Source: Icerya purchasi (Eukaryota > Arthropoda > Insecta > Hemiptera > Monophlebidae). From it: a stretch of 64,000 nt of DNA. Shown in pieces: positions 24,391 through 34,869 of this stretch (the stretch's first letter is position 1; the number at the start of each line of letters is the position of its first letter). The position numbers and the translations under genes were made by a program. The notes beneath the pieces were generated by a model that worked only from the letters and a program-made list of their open reading frames with translations, had not been told where the DNA came from and did no database searches. The stretch covers positions 514,806,815 to 514,870,814 of the forward strand of contig CM077115.1 of NCBI GenBank assembly GCA_039619475.1, read 5' to 3'.

Positions 24391-25692
24391 TGATTGAACT
24401 GGTTTTTTTAACTTTAGGTCCTCCTGTTTGATTACTGTTTTTGTATTCCATGGTAATGTGAACTGTTAAATATTTACAAATTTTGTGCAAATTACAGAAT
24501 ACTTAATACATACATCATTACTTATATCATTTTATGTGCTTTTGATATTTTAAAAATAAATAACATTACTATATTCTACTGTTCTTCATCAGTAACCGGA
24601 ATATTTTATGATCTTGTTATTTTTTAGCAACTTCAAAAGAAAGAGATTATAATCGTTGCATATGTTATTTTTTTTATTTTGATGATTCTTTATTCACTGG
24701 AAAATGTACCACATAGTGGTGGTACTATGTTAATATTAATAAATATCGGGGAACGCAAACTGAGTGAGCATCAAAGAACAAGAAAAAATGCCACCTTTTC
24801 AAATAAGTTTTTAGTAATATAGAAAGCGTGACTAACTTAAATATGAGTATATTAGTAAGTATCGAAGAGTACTATCTGAGTAATCATCAAGTGACGTTTA
24901 GAAAAAGGTCTCCCTAGAGGAGGTATACTTTCTTTGCTGAATATAACTAGACAAAAATTAACCAAATATATTTCATCACCGACAGAAATTTGAACACTAC
25001 TTAACCAACATCTAGCTTCATTTAATACTAAATATATTATTTTAGGTTATTTTTTTTAAAAAAAGTTAGGTACCGATTTCTAGATTTACGCTAACAAATT
25101 TAATAGAATTGCCCTAAAAAGTAAAAAATATATTTTACGGTACTAGATTCAAATTCAACAATAATTAAAATCGCATTAAACATTTCTGATATTTTTAATA
25201 CTTAGCTTACAAAAAACGAGTGATTGTATTTGTATACTCATTACATTGTTAAATATTGTATTTGAATTTGGTGCCTACTAAAAACAATAATAATTAAGAA
25301 TTATGACATCCTCTTGTATATTACTTTGAAATAAATTAGTTTTGACATTTTTATGTCTTTGCTTTGGCACATAAACTTGAAAAGCGTTACCAAATAAGCG
25401 TCACGAAATGGACCGTCACGGAAAATCGTTACGAACACTTCATGTCATTACTTGGATGCGACTGATTACTAATATTTTCATGTCTCTTTACTTTGTCACA
25501 TAAACTCGAAAAGCGTCACAAAATGGAGAAGTGTTTTCTATAACGGAATTCTTATGAAAACCGTAGGGCTGTGTATTTCACACGTCATTTCCTTGTTTAC
25601 ATTTTCTGAGCGCACAAAACAATTACCATAGTAATTATAAATTAAATGTAACTTTAGTCTCGTGTACACCGTTTCTTTCCCATGAAAAGTGT
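24391..25692. other. AT-rich stretch with two weak internal duplications
   Basis: Two imperfect direct repeats are visible. One, of about 110-base period, lies near 24730-24900 (AATAAATATCGGGGA and AGTAAGTATCGAAGA as marks). The other lies at about 25350-25525 (CACATAAACTTGAAAAGCGT and CACATAAACTCGAAAAGCGT as marks, about 127 bases apart). No gene is supported. The Helentron begins abruptly around 25693. Confidence 0.45.
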
Positions 25693-26874
25693 TATTACGA
25701 GACGCACATCGCGGACGACGTGTACGCCGGTGCGCGAACGAGAGACCAACTCGCGTCGGCTCGCACCAAGGTGCACAAGATGAAGCTCGACGAGACGGGT
25801 GGTCTACCATACAAGATCGAGCTCCTTATTGACAAGCCGTACATGGTGCAAGTAAACATCGACGTCACCGACGGTCTCGTGAACGGCGCGATAGGCCTGC
25901 TGCAGTACATCGAACGCTCTCGCGAAACTGGCAGGATAATTCGACTTTGGCTAAAATTTGACAACGTTTAAAATCGGTAAATTACTACGATCGAAAGCGG
26001 CGGGACACTATGTAGCGTACCCGTGTATCTACGAGCATCGGACGCCAATTGGCTTACTTTCGTTAACGGTGACACTTCCTAGTAAGATGGTTACCTGTAA
26101 ACGATCGACATTTCCACTCACACCTGCTTGCGCGATATCGATTCACAAATCGTAAGGCAGTACATACCCGGCGGTGGTATATGAATACTCGAAATCGCAC
26201 GACCAGCAACTCGTGTACGTCGCTCTGTCTCGATGTTCTTTGTACGAAAGGTTGTTCCTAACGAATAGGAATGGCGACCACCGATTTTACCACGGACGCG
26301 AAAAACAGTTGGAAGACATTAGAACTGAGTTTGAACGTCTTACGCGTCATCATTTGAGCACGCACGCTTCCCGCTGTCGAGATTTTGTGGATCTTTTGCG
26401 TACTCGGACTGTCGATGCTCTCACGCTATGTTCATTCAACGTTCAGTCGTTGCGCTCACACTCGCTCGATATAACGTGTGACTTTGTTATACCTTCATGC
26501 AGATTACTCGCTCTCTCTGAAACGTGGTTATCAAACGCCGATTGCGATGAATTTGAACTTGAAAGTTACTCGCTCGTAAATCGACACAAACGCGACAACG
26601 GCAACATGGCTGGTGATATAGCGATTTACGAAAGGAAATTGGATTCGGACGCTCTGAAGAGCCGCAGTTGGCCGCTGATTCGTATTAATCAGGAAAAAAA
26701 TGGTCTCGAAGAATGTAACGTGATATCGATGGACGTCGGTGATATATGCAAAGCCAAAACAACGATCGATGGAGAGCGTGTGTTACTCGTAGCGATGTAC
26801 CTCTCAAACGGGACAACGTTGAACGATAAGATCAATTTCTTCGAGCGTTACCTACTACCGTACTCTTACTTTTA
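25693..26874 (+). pseudogene. Helentron helicase C-terminus fused to endonuclease (5' part)
   Basis: This reads as the end of a Pif1-type helicase followed by an endonuclease domain, the layout of Helentron (Helitron2) replicase proteins. Helicase motifs in order: LDETGGLPYKIELLIDKPYM near 25780, DVTDGLVNGAIG near 25865, FPLTPACAISIHKS near 26115, and VYVALSRC near 26215 (motif VI). Directly after comes an exonuclease-endonuclease-phosphatase domain start, LTLCSFNVQSLRSH, and LALSETWLSN near 26500. A frameshift lies between 25955 and 25975, and an in-frame TAA at 26153 replaces the expected glutamine after HKS. The Rep domain and most of the helicase are missing upstream. The gene resumes at 27181 after an insertion. 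CG content is clearly higher than in the flanks. Confidence 0.85.
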
Positions 26875-26877
26875 ATT

Positions 26878-27180
26878 CTCAAAGCTCATTGCTTTATGGT
26901 TTATGCATATGGCGCTTCCACAGAGAAAGAATTAGTTGTTTATAATGTTGCTTGAGGTCTTCAGCAGTAAGTCGAATAAGAGTAGAAATTGTGCTGTTGA
27001 GTGTGGCAACTTTGGCAGTCAAATCCACCGTATCATGTATATGACTTGGGATCCAGATGAATTTTGTTGGACAAGAGTTTAGATACATTTCGTTTAAGAT
27101 CACGTTAATTCATTGAGCAATTGGGTTTGATGAAGATGGATCTTGCAGTAGTTGGAGTAGATCAAGCTGAAAGGTCTGTT
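26878..27180 (-). mobile_element. LINE RNase H fragment inserted in the Helentron
   Basis: On the minus strand the frame carries KFIWIPSHI followed by a decayed GNExAD region (DLTAKVA). This is the last active-site segment of the RNase H domain found in Jockey/R1/I-type LINEs; upstream of it lies SSNPIAQ. The Helentron endonuclease frame stops at about 26870 and resumes at about 27181, so this piece of about 300 bases interrupts it. I saw no clear target duplication or poly-A tail. Confidence 0.65.
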
Positions 27181-27465
27181 TCTCTTTATCGATGAAATAA
27201 AGCTGTACGATTTACCGGTCACAGTCTGTGGTGATTTCAACATCGATTTCCGCTCGGACGATGGATTGCGATTCCGTCAATTCATGAGTGAAACGTTCGG
27301 TTGTGAGATGAATAATTCGGTGGACCTTTCGACCACGCGAAATATGACGTGCATCGACGGAATCTTTACTCGAAACGTATCGAACGTACAAACGTTAGCT
27401 TATGTGTCGTACTTTTCTCACCATCGGCCATTGCTCACTATTACGACCCCTAACGATAATGATGT
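27181..27465 (+). pseudogene. Helentron endonuclease domain, 3' part
   Basis: The endonuclease continues here in a single frame: LYDLPVTVCGDFNIDF near 27205-27250 holds the GDFN active-site motif. TCIDGIFTRN follows near 27350 and YFSHHRPLL near 27412-27436 closes the domain with its histidine. Joined to 25693-26874 this completes the usual EEP fold. After about 27465 the frame runs into tandem repeats with no domain. Confidence 0.85.
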
Positions 27466-27489
27466 AAATAAGGAACCTTGTACCAGCGG

Positions 27490-27690
27490 TAGTAGTTGTC
27501 AAATATATATTTTTGCAAATACATTGAAATATAATATGTACAAAGCATTTAGAGGTAGTAGTTGTTAAATATATATTTTTGCAAATACATTGAAATATAA
27601 TATGTACAAAGCATTTAGAGGTACAGTAGGTAGGTTCAATCTCGAAATAATACTTTGCGATATAATATGTACAAGGCATTTAGAGGTTAC
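27490..27690 (+). repeat. 66-bp tandem repeat behind the Helentron
   Basis: Two complete units begin at 27490 and 27556 with TAGTAGTTGT and end in CAAAGCATTTAGAGG. A partial third (ATATAATATGTACAA to TTTAGAGG) ends near 27687. The two full units differ at one base. Helentron 3' regions often carry short repeats, so this may belong to that element. Confidence 0.8.
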
Positions 27691-27954
27691 ACGGCGACAT
27701 TCTCATATCGACGGAGGCCGCGAAGCGAACGACGTTTTAATGTCGGCGGATGCCTGAATGGCTGTACGAAACCTACTTTTACGGGAAAACACGAAAATGT
27801 CTCACTGTGTTGCGGACTTGTACGCAAGCTGTTTCCTTTGGTTTCACCGCTGCACTGGTGCTAAAGTCTTTGAGTATGGATTCGCTCTCCACCAACTTTT
27901 CTTCATAAGCTGGGGCCAAATGTTTAAAATGTTTTAATTAACTTCTTGAGTATT

Positions 27955-28020
27955 TTTACCCTGGCCCATGTGCTGTAATAACCATTGTAGTTAAAAATGG
28001 TGCATGGGCGCCACCAGGGA
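27955..28020. repeat. Imperfect palindrome, possible MITE end
   Basis: ACCCTGGCCCATG on the left and CATGGGCGCCACCAGGG on the right form an imperfect stem around about 35 bases. The right arm resembles the start of the hAT MITEs (CATGGGCGTCGCCAGC), but I see no 8-bp duplication or full element. Confidence 0.4.
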
Positions 28021-28559
28021 AAAAAAAAAAAAGCTCGTTTTAATCTGTATTTAGAAATTAATAAAAACAATTTTATTTCATCTAGAATTATATTTATGTA
28101 AAGATTCTTTCTCTCTTTTGGGGGAAACATGCTTATCACCAAAAAAAAAAAAAAAAAAAAGCAAGATTAAGAAGCCATTCTTGATCATTTAATTTAGGAT
28201 ACGAATCAGCTTTAGTTTGTAGATATGAGTGCATATTTGTGGCAGAAGTTCTCTTAGCATAATTTTAAATTAAAACTTATTGTATATAAATTTGTCTTCA
28301 AATGAACCGTGGGTAATAAGCTCATTATTTGCTGTCAGGCACATGATTTTGCGCCATTTTGTGCGATTGCCATTTATATGCTCATGCGTTACGACTACAA
28401 TTAATTTAAAAGTTAACATTCATTTGCATTGTTCATCGGGATAAATACAAACAATATCGGTACGTTGCACAGACAGTCTATTATTGCAAGAATAAAATAT
28501 CGCATTAAGATTTTTAAACATTAATAATTTGAGTGAAAGCAGATTGTTCAACTTTAGCT

Positions 28560-28616
28560 TCGCGGGCTACTTTAAAAACCTTTGCGGTAGATCGGTCGAC
28601 GTGTTGGCCACCCCTG
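28560..28616 (-). mobile_element. Solo hAT-like terminus
   Basis: Read on the minus strand from 28616 it begins CAGGGGTGGCCAACACGTCG and continues into a block rich in CGATCTACCGCAAAGG. CAGGGGTGGCCAAC is a common hAT terminal sequence in animals. The second end was not found, so the element is truncated or diverged. Confidence 0.45.
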
Positions 28617-28759
28617 CTATAAACGGTCCATTTACCTACCTGCTAGCTTTGCCCCCGTTGCTTCACCCGTTCATTTTTCCAAAAATTTTATTTCCTGTAT
28701 TTTTCCTCCTTTTTTACGGAATATTACTAATATAATAATTTTAAAAAACTCCAAGTATC

Positions 28760-29145
28760 TTTTACAAAAAAGGTAACGGTAACGCTCGAAAATGTTCACT
28801 CCGCAAGCGGAAAATGCCCCGTATAAGTAAAATGGTAATATTGCGATTTCAAATTCGTTTTCTTTAAACGGATTTAAATTTCCCCATAGTAAATAACATT
28901 GTGATATTTTGATTTTTTATAAAAAAAAAAGTTTTTATCAATAACTTTTACTTTTTAATGTATTTTATGAGTATACTTAGAAGGCAGTACTATAAATTTT
29001 TTTTAAAAAAATTTTATGTATTGAATTCTAATAGAGAAAACTTTAAACGCTTTAATTTACATAAAACAATTAAATTATTTAAATGTATACTTGTAAAATA
29101 ACTTTATACTTGTTTAGATTTAAAAACGAATATTGATAATTTTAT
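28760..29145. other. AT-rich stretch, nothing recognised
   Basis: No coding region or structured repeat seen. Confidence 0.4.
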
Positions 29146-29153
29146 ATTGGGAC
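29146..29153. repeat. Target site duplication ATTGGGAC (left)
   Basis: Perfect octamer repeated at 29520-29527, directly flanking the element between. Confidence 0.85.
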
Positions 29154-29519
29154 TAGGGCCAGTGGCCCCGGGCCCATCACCAAAGGGGCTACCCACTAAT
29201 ACACTCAAAAATTGAAAATTACGAGTATAAAAAGTATGCGCGCTCAGATGGTGAAATGATATATCACTCTGATTTTCATGGTGATGTTGAGTTCCGAATG
29301 CGACATACTTCGTGAATTAAATGATGATTTAATTGAAACTTTCACTATTAAAAAATCCCGACGCGTGTCTCGTTTAGAATTAATTATTAAGGATCGATTT
29401 TATTAATTTATTGAATAAATAAAATAAAAAATGTGTACTTCAATTAGTGGGAGAGGGAATTAAGGGGGCCTTCAGCTACTATTTGGCCCCGGGGTATTTT
29501 TTTCTTTAATCCGGCTCTG
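29154..29519 (+). mobile_element. hAT-derived short element keeping a transposase tail (366 bp)
   Basis: It is bounded by the 8-bp duplication ATTGGGAC. The left end starts TAGGGCCAGTGGCCCCGGGC. The right end, read inward, starts CAGAGCCGGATTAAAG and later CCCCGGGGCC, so the termini are imperfect inverted repeats. Inside, near 29280-29400, a plus-strand frame reads ECDILRELNDDLIETFTIKK then SRRVSR, the C-terminal tail of a hAT-type transposase. It is therefore an internally deleted derivative of an autonomous hAT element, of a different family from the CATGGGCG MITEs. Confidence 0.8.
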
Positions 29520-29527
29520 ATTGGGAC

Positions 29528-29660
29528 CGACGAAGAATAAAAAGACCCTGGAAACGACTGCATTTGAGGTGGGACTATGAATTTAGATGAAGCCACCTGG
29601 AACAGAATTGTCCAAGACCGGCCGAAATGGCGAAGAATAGTGGATAAATAATGGACTACC
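29528..29660 (+). pseudogene. LINE ORF2 C-terminal fragment
   Basis: A frame contains MNLDEATWNRIVQDRPKWRR, preceded in another frame by RRRIKRPWKRLHLRW. The pair corresponds to the basic R-G-R-P-x-x-R-W segment and the D-R-x-x-W-R end typical of RTE-like LINE proteins. The hAT element at 29154-29519 sits immediately upstream. Only about 45 codons are recognisable. Confidence 0.5.
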
Positions 29661-29699
29661 TAATCTGGAATTAAATTCAAGAAGAGGCTACACCATAAA

Positions 29700-32600
29700 A
29701 TACTAGTTGATCAGCTTACGATTAATAATAATAATTGATAAATGTAAAAAAAAATGGAGATCTAATTAAAGACCTTTTCATAATATTTAAATATATGGAA
29801 ATGTGTTTTCTACAACTTACTGACTTGAAAGAGGGAGGAGCCCCTTTGAAGGAAAAAAGGGTGAAAAAATTCATTATCGTATACGTACATATATACAAAC
29901 AAACAATCAAAAAAAAAAAACAAACCTGCGTACGTATGAATGACTAATAAGATTAAAATTATGCTTTCCAGAAATAATTTCAAATTAACGAGTTTAATTT
30001 TATTCTAAAGCAAACAGAACACAACAGTATTATGAAAATATAAATAATCTCTCCTTTTAATAACTTCAGTGAGGGGAGAAGGGATATTAACTTACATAAC
30101 TATAAGATAAACGATATATGAAGTATTTTTTTTTTTTATTAAATTACAATTTATTTATGTACATATAAAAATTTAATCAGTGGTGGAAACCATCTAATTA
30201 AGTTTTGGATTCCTTCACCCCACACATTTTGCAATCTTTAATCTTTATCTTAAAATATTATAGTTTAGACTATTTTCATATATTTCGATCTGTATTAATC
30301 CGAAAATATTAATGATGTGGTTTGGGTGATGAAAATTCGTTACATTTCGGTTGTTTCAGTTATCTGGAATTTGGTTAAATGTCATTTGAAACACGCTGTG
30401 CTTAACAACCTTAAAATAATTTAAGAAATACCTATTATACGTGTCTGGTATGGAAAATTAATTAATTAAAGAGCTTTAAGTATTTAAAAAAGAAACGATC
30501 TCATTTAAGCTTCACACAGAGTTATAAATGTCTACCACCGTTTTTAATACTAATATCTAACCGCAAACAATAAAAGCACTTCTGTCCCTTACAGTGAAAT
30601 AATTTGTAATTATTCAAAGTTGATATTACAGAAAAGGTACGAGCATATTGCGCATTCTAAAAAAATGATCTCTAACATTTCAGTTACATATAAACAATTT
30701 AAAAAAGCTAGAAGCGTTCAAATTTTTAGTTGTCACAATTAAGGCAATCTGATTATTACTGAAAAATAACCAATAATAACTTATCAAACAATATATTTCA
30801 TATTTAAAAAGTAGATACAATTGAAGGATAAACAGAAAAAATCTAAAGAAATGAGCTGTTTTTTTCATTTTTCTTTGCATTTTGTTAACAACTAATAACA
30901 TTCAGGTAATAATCTGCTCAAACAATGAGAAATCTAATATATTTAACAAAAAGAGAATATAAACTACCAGATTACATAAATTAGTACTGCTTTCAAGAAA
31001 TCAAAATCATACAGTAATTGACATGTTTTTAAATTACAATATTTCGCAGGCGATCACAAAGGACAGCCAATGATAATGAGAATTTAAAAAAAAAGTTAAG
31101 TAGTTGCAGAGTTTTAATTTTAAAATGAATAACGCTTTATGTAAAATAAATTTCAAAATTACTTTTTAGTAAATCTTGAAATAAAACGAGTTTTTACCTA
31201 TTATTTAAAAATATATTTCATTTAATTATCACATTCGACTATTTTCGTTATACTTAAAAAATCTATTTTGTGAAATTTTTATTTTTTGTTTCAAATTAAA
31301 AACAGGTCAAAACCTAAAGCCCGCATTACCTGAAATTATATAGATTTTATTACATTTTCAATCCTTCATGTTTTTCAATTAATAGGTTTATTTTAATAGC
31401 ATTAAAATAATTTAATTAATTTATTGTATTATTCACTTATTTTATATGACAAGTAAAACATATAAGAAAAATATTTCTGTATAACAATTGAATAATTTTA
31501 GTATTTAAAATTTCTATTCATTACTTTTTTTTTTTTAAATTCAAGATAAAATTAATAAAAATGATCAAATTATTTCATATTAATTTTAAAATTGTATAAA
31601 GAAAACAAAAAATCAAATATATAATTACTTTATTTAAAATAAAAAGAAATTTAATAATATCATTTGAATTATATTATTTCTTAATTATTAATAAGAAATA
31701 AGGTTTTTATATTATTTAGAATTTTATTTAGTAATATTCTATATTTTTATTTAAAATTTTTAAATAACCGTAATGTTGCCTTAACTCGTCACTCTTAAAA
31801 TCCCACAAAAGGTGAATACAGTCGTTGCCCGAAATTTAGATATTTTAGACGATTGTCTAATTACTCGGTTTTTTTGTTGTAAATCGTAAATATTAAAAGA
31901 CAAATTTTTAGGCTTTGTTCGACTGAATTATTAAAATGCAGAAAAAATTACTTATTCGATTGTAATATATTGCCCGGAATTTTGTAACGAATTCATGTAT
32001 TAAGCAAGATATAATGAATGCTCTCTTATGTTAGCAAAAAATAAATGGTTTGAAAGATTAATAAGATGTGTCTGAAGATGTTATCCGTGAACTGTGCTCC
32101 TATAAATTAAATCTTATAAAAATTAATTGCAGTTTAAAATTTAATGCGAACAATTCAATTATTTAATCATTTAGAGAAATTTCAGTGCAAAGTAATTTGG
32201 GTACCCAAATTTTTTTACAGCGTGAAACAAGGTAGATCAAAAAGTATAAAGGCATTTGTTTATTTAAGAACAATTTTTGAAATAATTCAAAAATTTCCAT
32301 ATTTACTACTCAATAGAAATAACCGTAATTACTATGAATTTGAAATAAACTGCTTCACACAAGTTGACACTATTTCCTTATTTATAACTAAGATTTATGC
32401 TGTATTAGAACCGATTTACTTCAGTCTGCTAAGTTGAATATTGAGAAATATGCTAGGAAATTAGTAACCCGACAGCAATATTTAAATTTCATCGTGAAAT
32501 ATGTAATTTGGATTAGAAAAAAATTTGAAAAAATAACAAAAATGTGTAACTAGCTGAATGTTGATTTAAAAATCTCACATTTTGTTTCATGCCAACCAAA

Positions 32601-32744
32601 TGAAACTAATTGCCCGTTTTTAACATCGGAAGAATACTTTTAACATAATGTTTTCATTTCATATTTGGATTCATTTATATAAATCCAAATTTTCACAAAA
32701 TAATATTTTGATTAAAATGGTCACATAAATGGCAATAATGCTTC
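29700..32744. other. AT-rich stretch of 3 kb, no gene seen
   Basis: Very low GC, with long A and T runs. A 97-codon open stretch at 32144-32437 has no domain and a composition like the flanks; I do not call it a gene. Confidence 0.45.
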
Positions 32745-32752
32745 TTGTTACC

Positions 32753-33051
32753 CAAGGGCGTCGCCAGCCGATGAGCCAGGGAGGGGCAAGATAAGTTGCC
32801 AGCCGCCAGGGGGGGGGGGGGCAAGATGATAGAAAGAGGATATGAGTTATAGGAAAAATAAAATTTATAAGTTGTAAAGGCTTAATATTTTATTAAACAA
32901 GAATAAAATCTTAATTAAAACATAAGTTTTCCAAATTGTCCATGATTACGCGGCTATGAATACTCATCAATGCCCGTTGATTAAAAAGTTTCAAGGCTCC
33001 AGGGGGGAGGGGGCAGCTGCCCCTCCCTGCTCCCCGCTGGCGACGCCCATG
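32753..33051 (-). mobile_element. hAT-type MITE, copy 4 (299 bp, inverted)
   Basis: Starts CAAGGGCGTCGCCAGCC and ends CGCTGGCGACGCCCATG, the reverse orientation of copies 1 to 3. A perfect 8-bp duplication TTGTTACC lies at 32745-32752 and 33052-33059. The core is the reverse complement of copies 1 and 2. Confidence 0.9.
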
Positions 33052-33059
33052 TTGTTACC

Positions 33060-33880
33060 ACTGAACATTTTTTTTCTGTTCGCGAAAGGTAAAAACATGA
33101 CTCTGTTCAGTTACAACCGAAGACTGACTGAACAGTCTTGGTTTTTATGAAAATATACGGACAAAGAACAAATACATGGTTTCTAAACAACGTTAGAGAT
33201 AGATTTGCTCAAAAACCGAGATATCTGCAATTTATTTTTAAAGAAACTTAAGTATCTTTAGGGATAATACTAAGAAGTATAAAATATAATCAGAAAAGAA
33301 ATAAAAAAAAATTAAACACCAAAAATCGACATAATTCTGTTTATATATAAACAAATTACAGACGATTGTGTAAATCTCAAAGTCAGCCGTATAATAAGGT
33401 TTTTTTAATTTCTATTCTACTGCATTATGTCACCCAGATGAACTACTATCAAGATATATATGCAGTGCTTTTTGTTGCCACCTGATGGCATTGTAATAGT
33501 GACAATTGTTCATTTTTATAGGTTGACTGGTACCAAAAGATTTATATGTTAATTTTATTGAAAATAGATAAAATTAAACAAAAAAGTAAAATCTTATAAA
33601 TTAATCTAATCATAATAATAATAAAAATTGTAATAATAAAAGAATAATTAAAAACTAAAATTTCAAATATAAAATTGAATACATCCCAGCAGTTTTTGAA
33701 ACTGTGGCAGCATCTCTGAGGGCGTAAATGAATAGACACACAAAATTGTTGCAATGTGTAACTATCTGAATTTGATTTGTGCATACTAATCCATTATGCA
33801 AAAATATCACACTAGCTGCTTCACGTGTGCATACACGTGCCCGTTGTCGCACATGCTAGTATCATAATTCCCAATTACGA
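33060..33880. other. AT-rich stretch, nothing recognised
   Basis: No supported gene; small overlapping open stretches near 33540-33850 show no domain. Confidence 0.4.
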
Positions 33881-34394
33881 CACTGTTACTGCATACAAAC
33901 TCCAAAGAACTTTTCCACTCCACTCTGTGTCAGTTTAAAAATTTAAGTGTAAGTATTCAAATGTAGTCAGAGTACACTTTCTCAGTCTCTGAAAGTAAAC
34001 CTTAATCATTCCTGCAGAAGCACATGCATTATCACTGTTGTGAACGCCTGCATTTACATGATACAACTGTCAAAGTCAACATAGTATGGTTCCAGTACAC
34101 AAGTTTGAAATTTGAGTGATAGTATTCAATATTAATCAAAGTATATCTTATATCACTAAAATTAACACATTTCTCCCCTCTTTGCTGATAAATTCAAATA
34201 TTCGACATTGATTTTTCAAATGAAACCTAAGTATACTATTACAGTATCAAAAATAATCTCAAACTCTTCTTTCCTCTTTCTATGTGAGTTTAAAATTTTT
34301 ATGGAAGTATTTAAATTTGACCTAAAAATACTATTCTATTACTAAAAAATAATTTATAATTCTATTTCTAGAAATTGAAAGAGGTAAATTTTTA

Positions 34395-34690
34395 AAGTCT
34401 GTTAAAAATGTTTGAAATTTGTCAGTTAGAATCTAAATTTTAAAGGAACTTGTTGAGCGATGTTTGTTTTTGCATTTTATTTTTAATAATTCGTTCATTT
34501 TTCGAAATTATTTGCATGAATCCAGCGTTTTATACTAGAGTAGTAATGAAACAGAAATTCGAAGCAAGAAACATTCAACATTTTCAAAGACCACTAAAAA
34601 CGTTTGGAACTCAACACTTAGAACCTAAATTTTGAAGGAATTTCCTGAAACGTGCTCCGTTCTTAATGTTTTTTAAAATTTTATTCTGAT
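34395..34690 (+). repeat. Diverged relic of the palindromic element arm
   Basis: The segment 34585-34690 aligns with 44862-44970 of the palindromic element: AAAAACGTTTG, CTCAACACTTAGAACC, AAATTTT and AAGGAATTT, then CGTGCTCCGTTC in the same order, about 85 percent similar by eye. A second weaker unit lies at 34400-34460. Both here and in the arm the overlapping open frame ends in QHLEPKF followed by a stop. It is an old relative of the element at 44071-59569. How far upstream it extends (possibly to about 33900) is unclear. Confidence 0.65.
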
Positions 34691-34869
34691 ATAAATATAT
34701 GCTTCGAATTTTCTGTTTAAATGATTATTTTTTAACTTTTATTATATTCAAGATCTATAAAACATGAAAGAAACATTAAAATATATTCAGCGTAATTATG
34801 TATGAAACACATGTGCTCGCATTTTGCCTCTAGAGGGTGGGTTGATGGAAGTCAAGACTAAGAAAAATA

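Noticed and set aside
32144..32437. 97-codon open stretch as a gene
   Set aside because: Composition equals the flanking AT-rich DNA and no motif was recognised.
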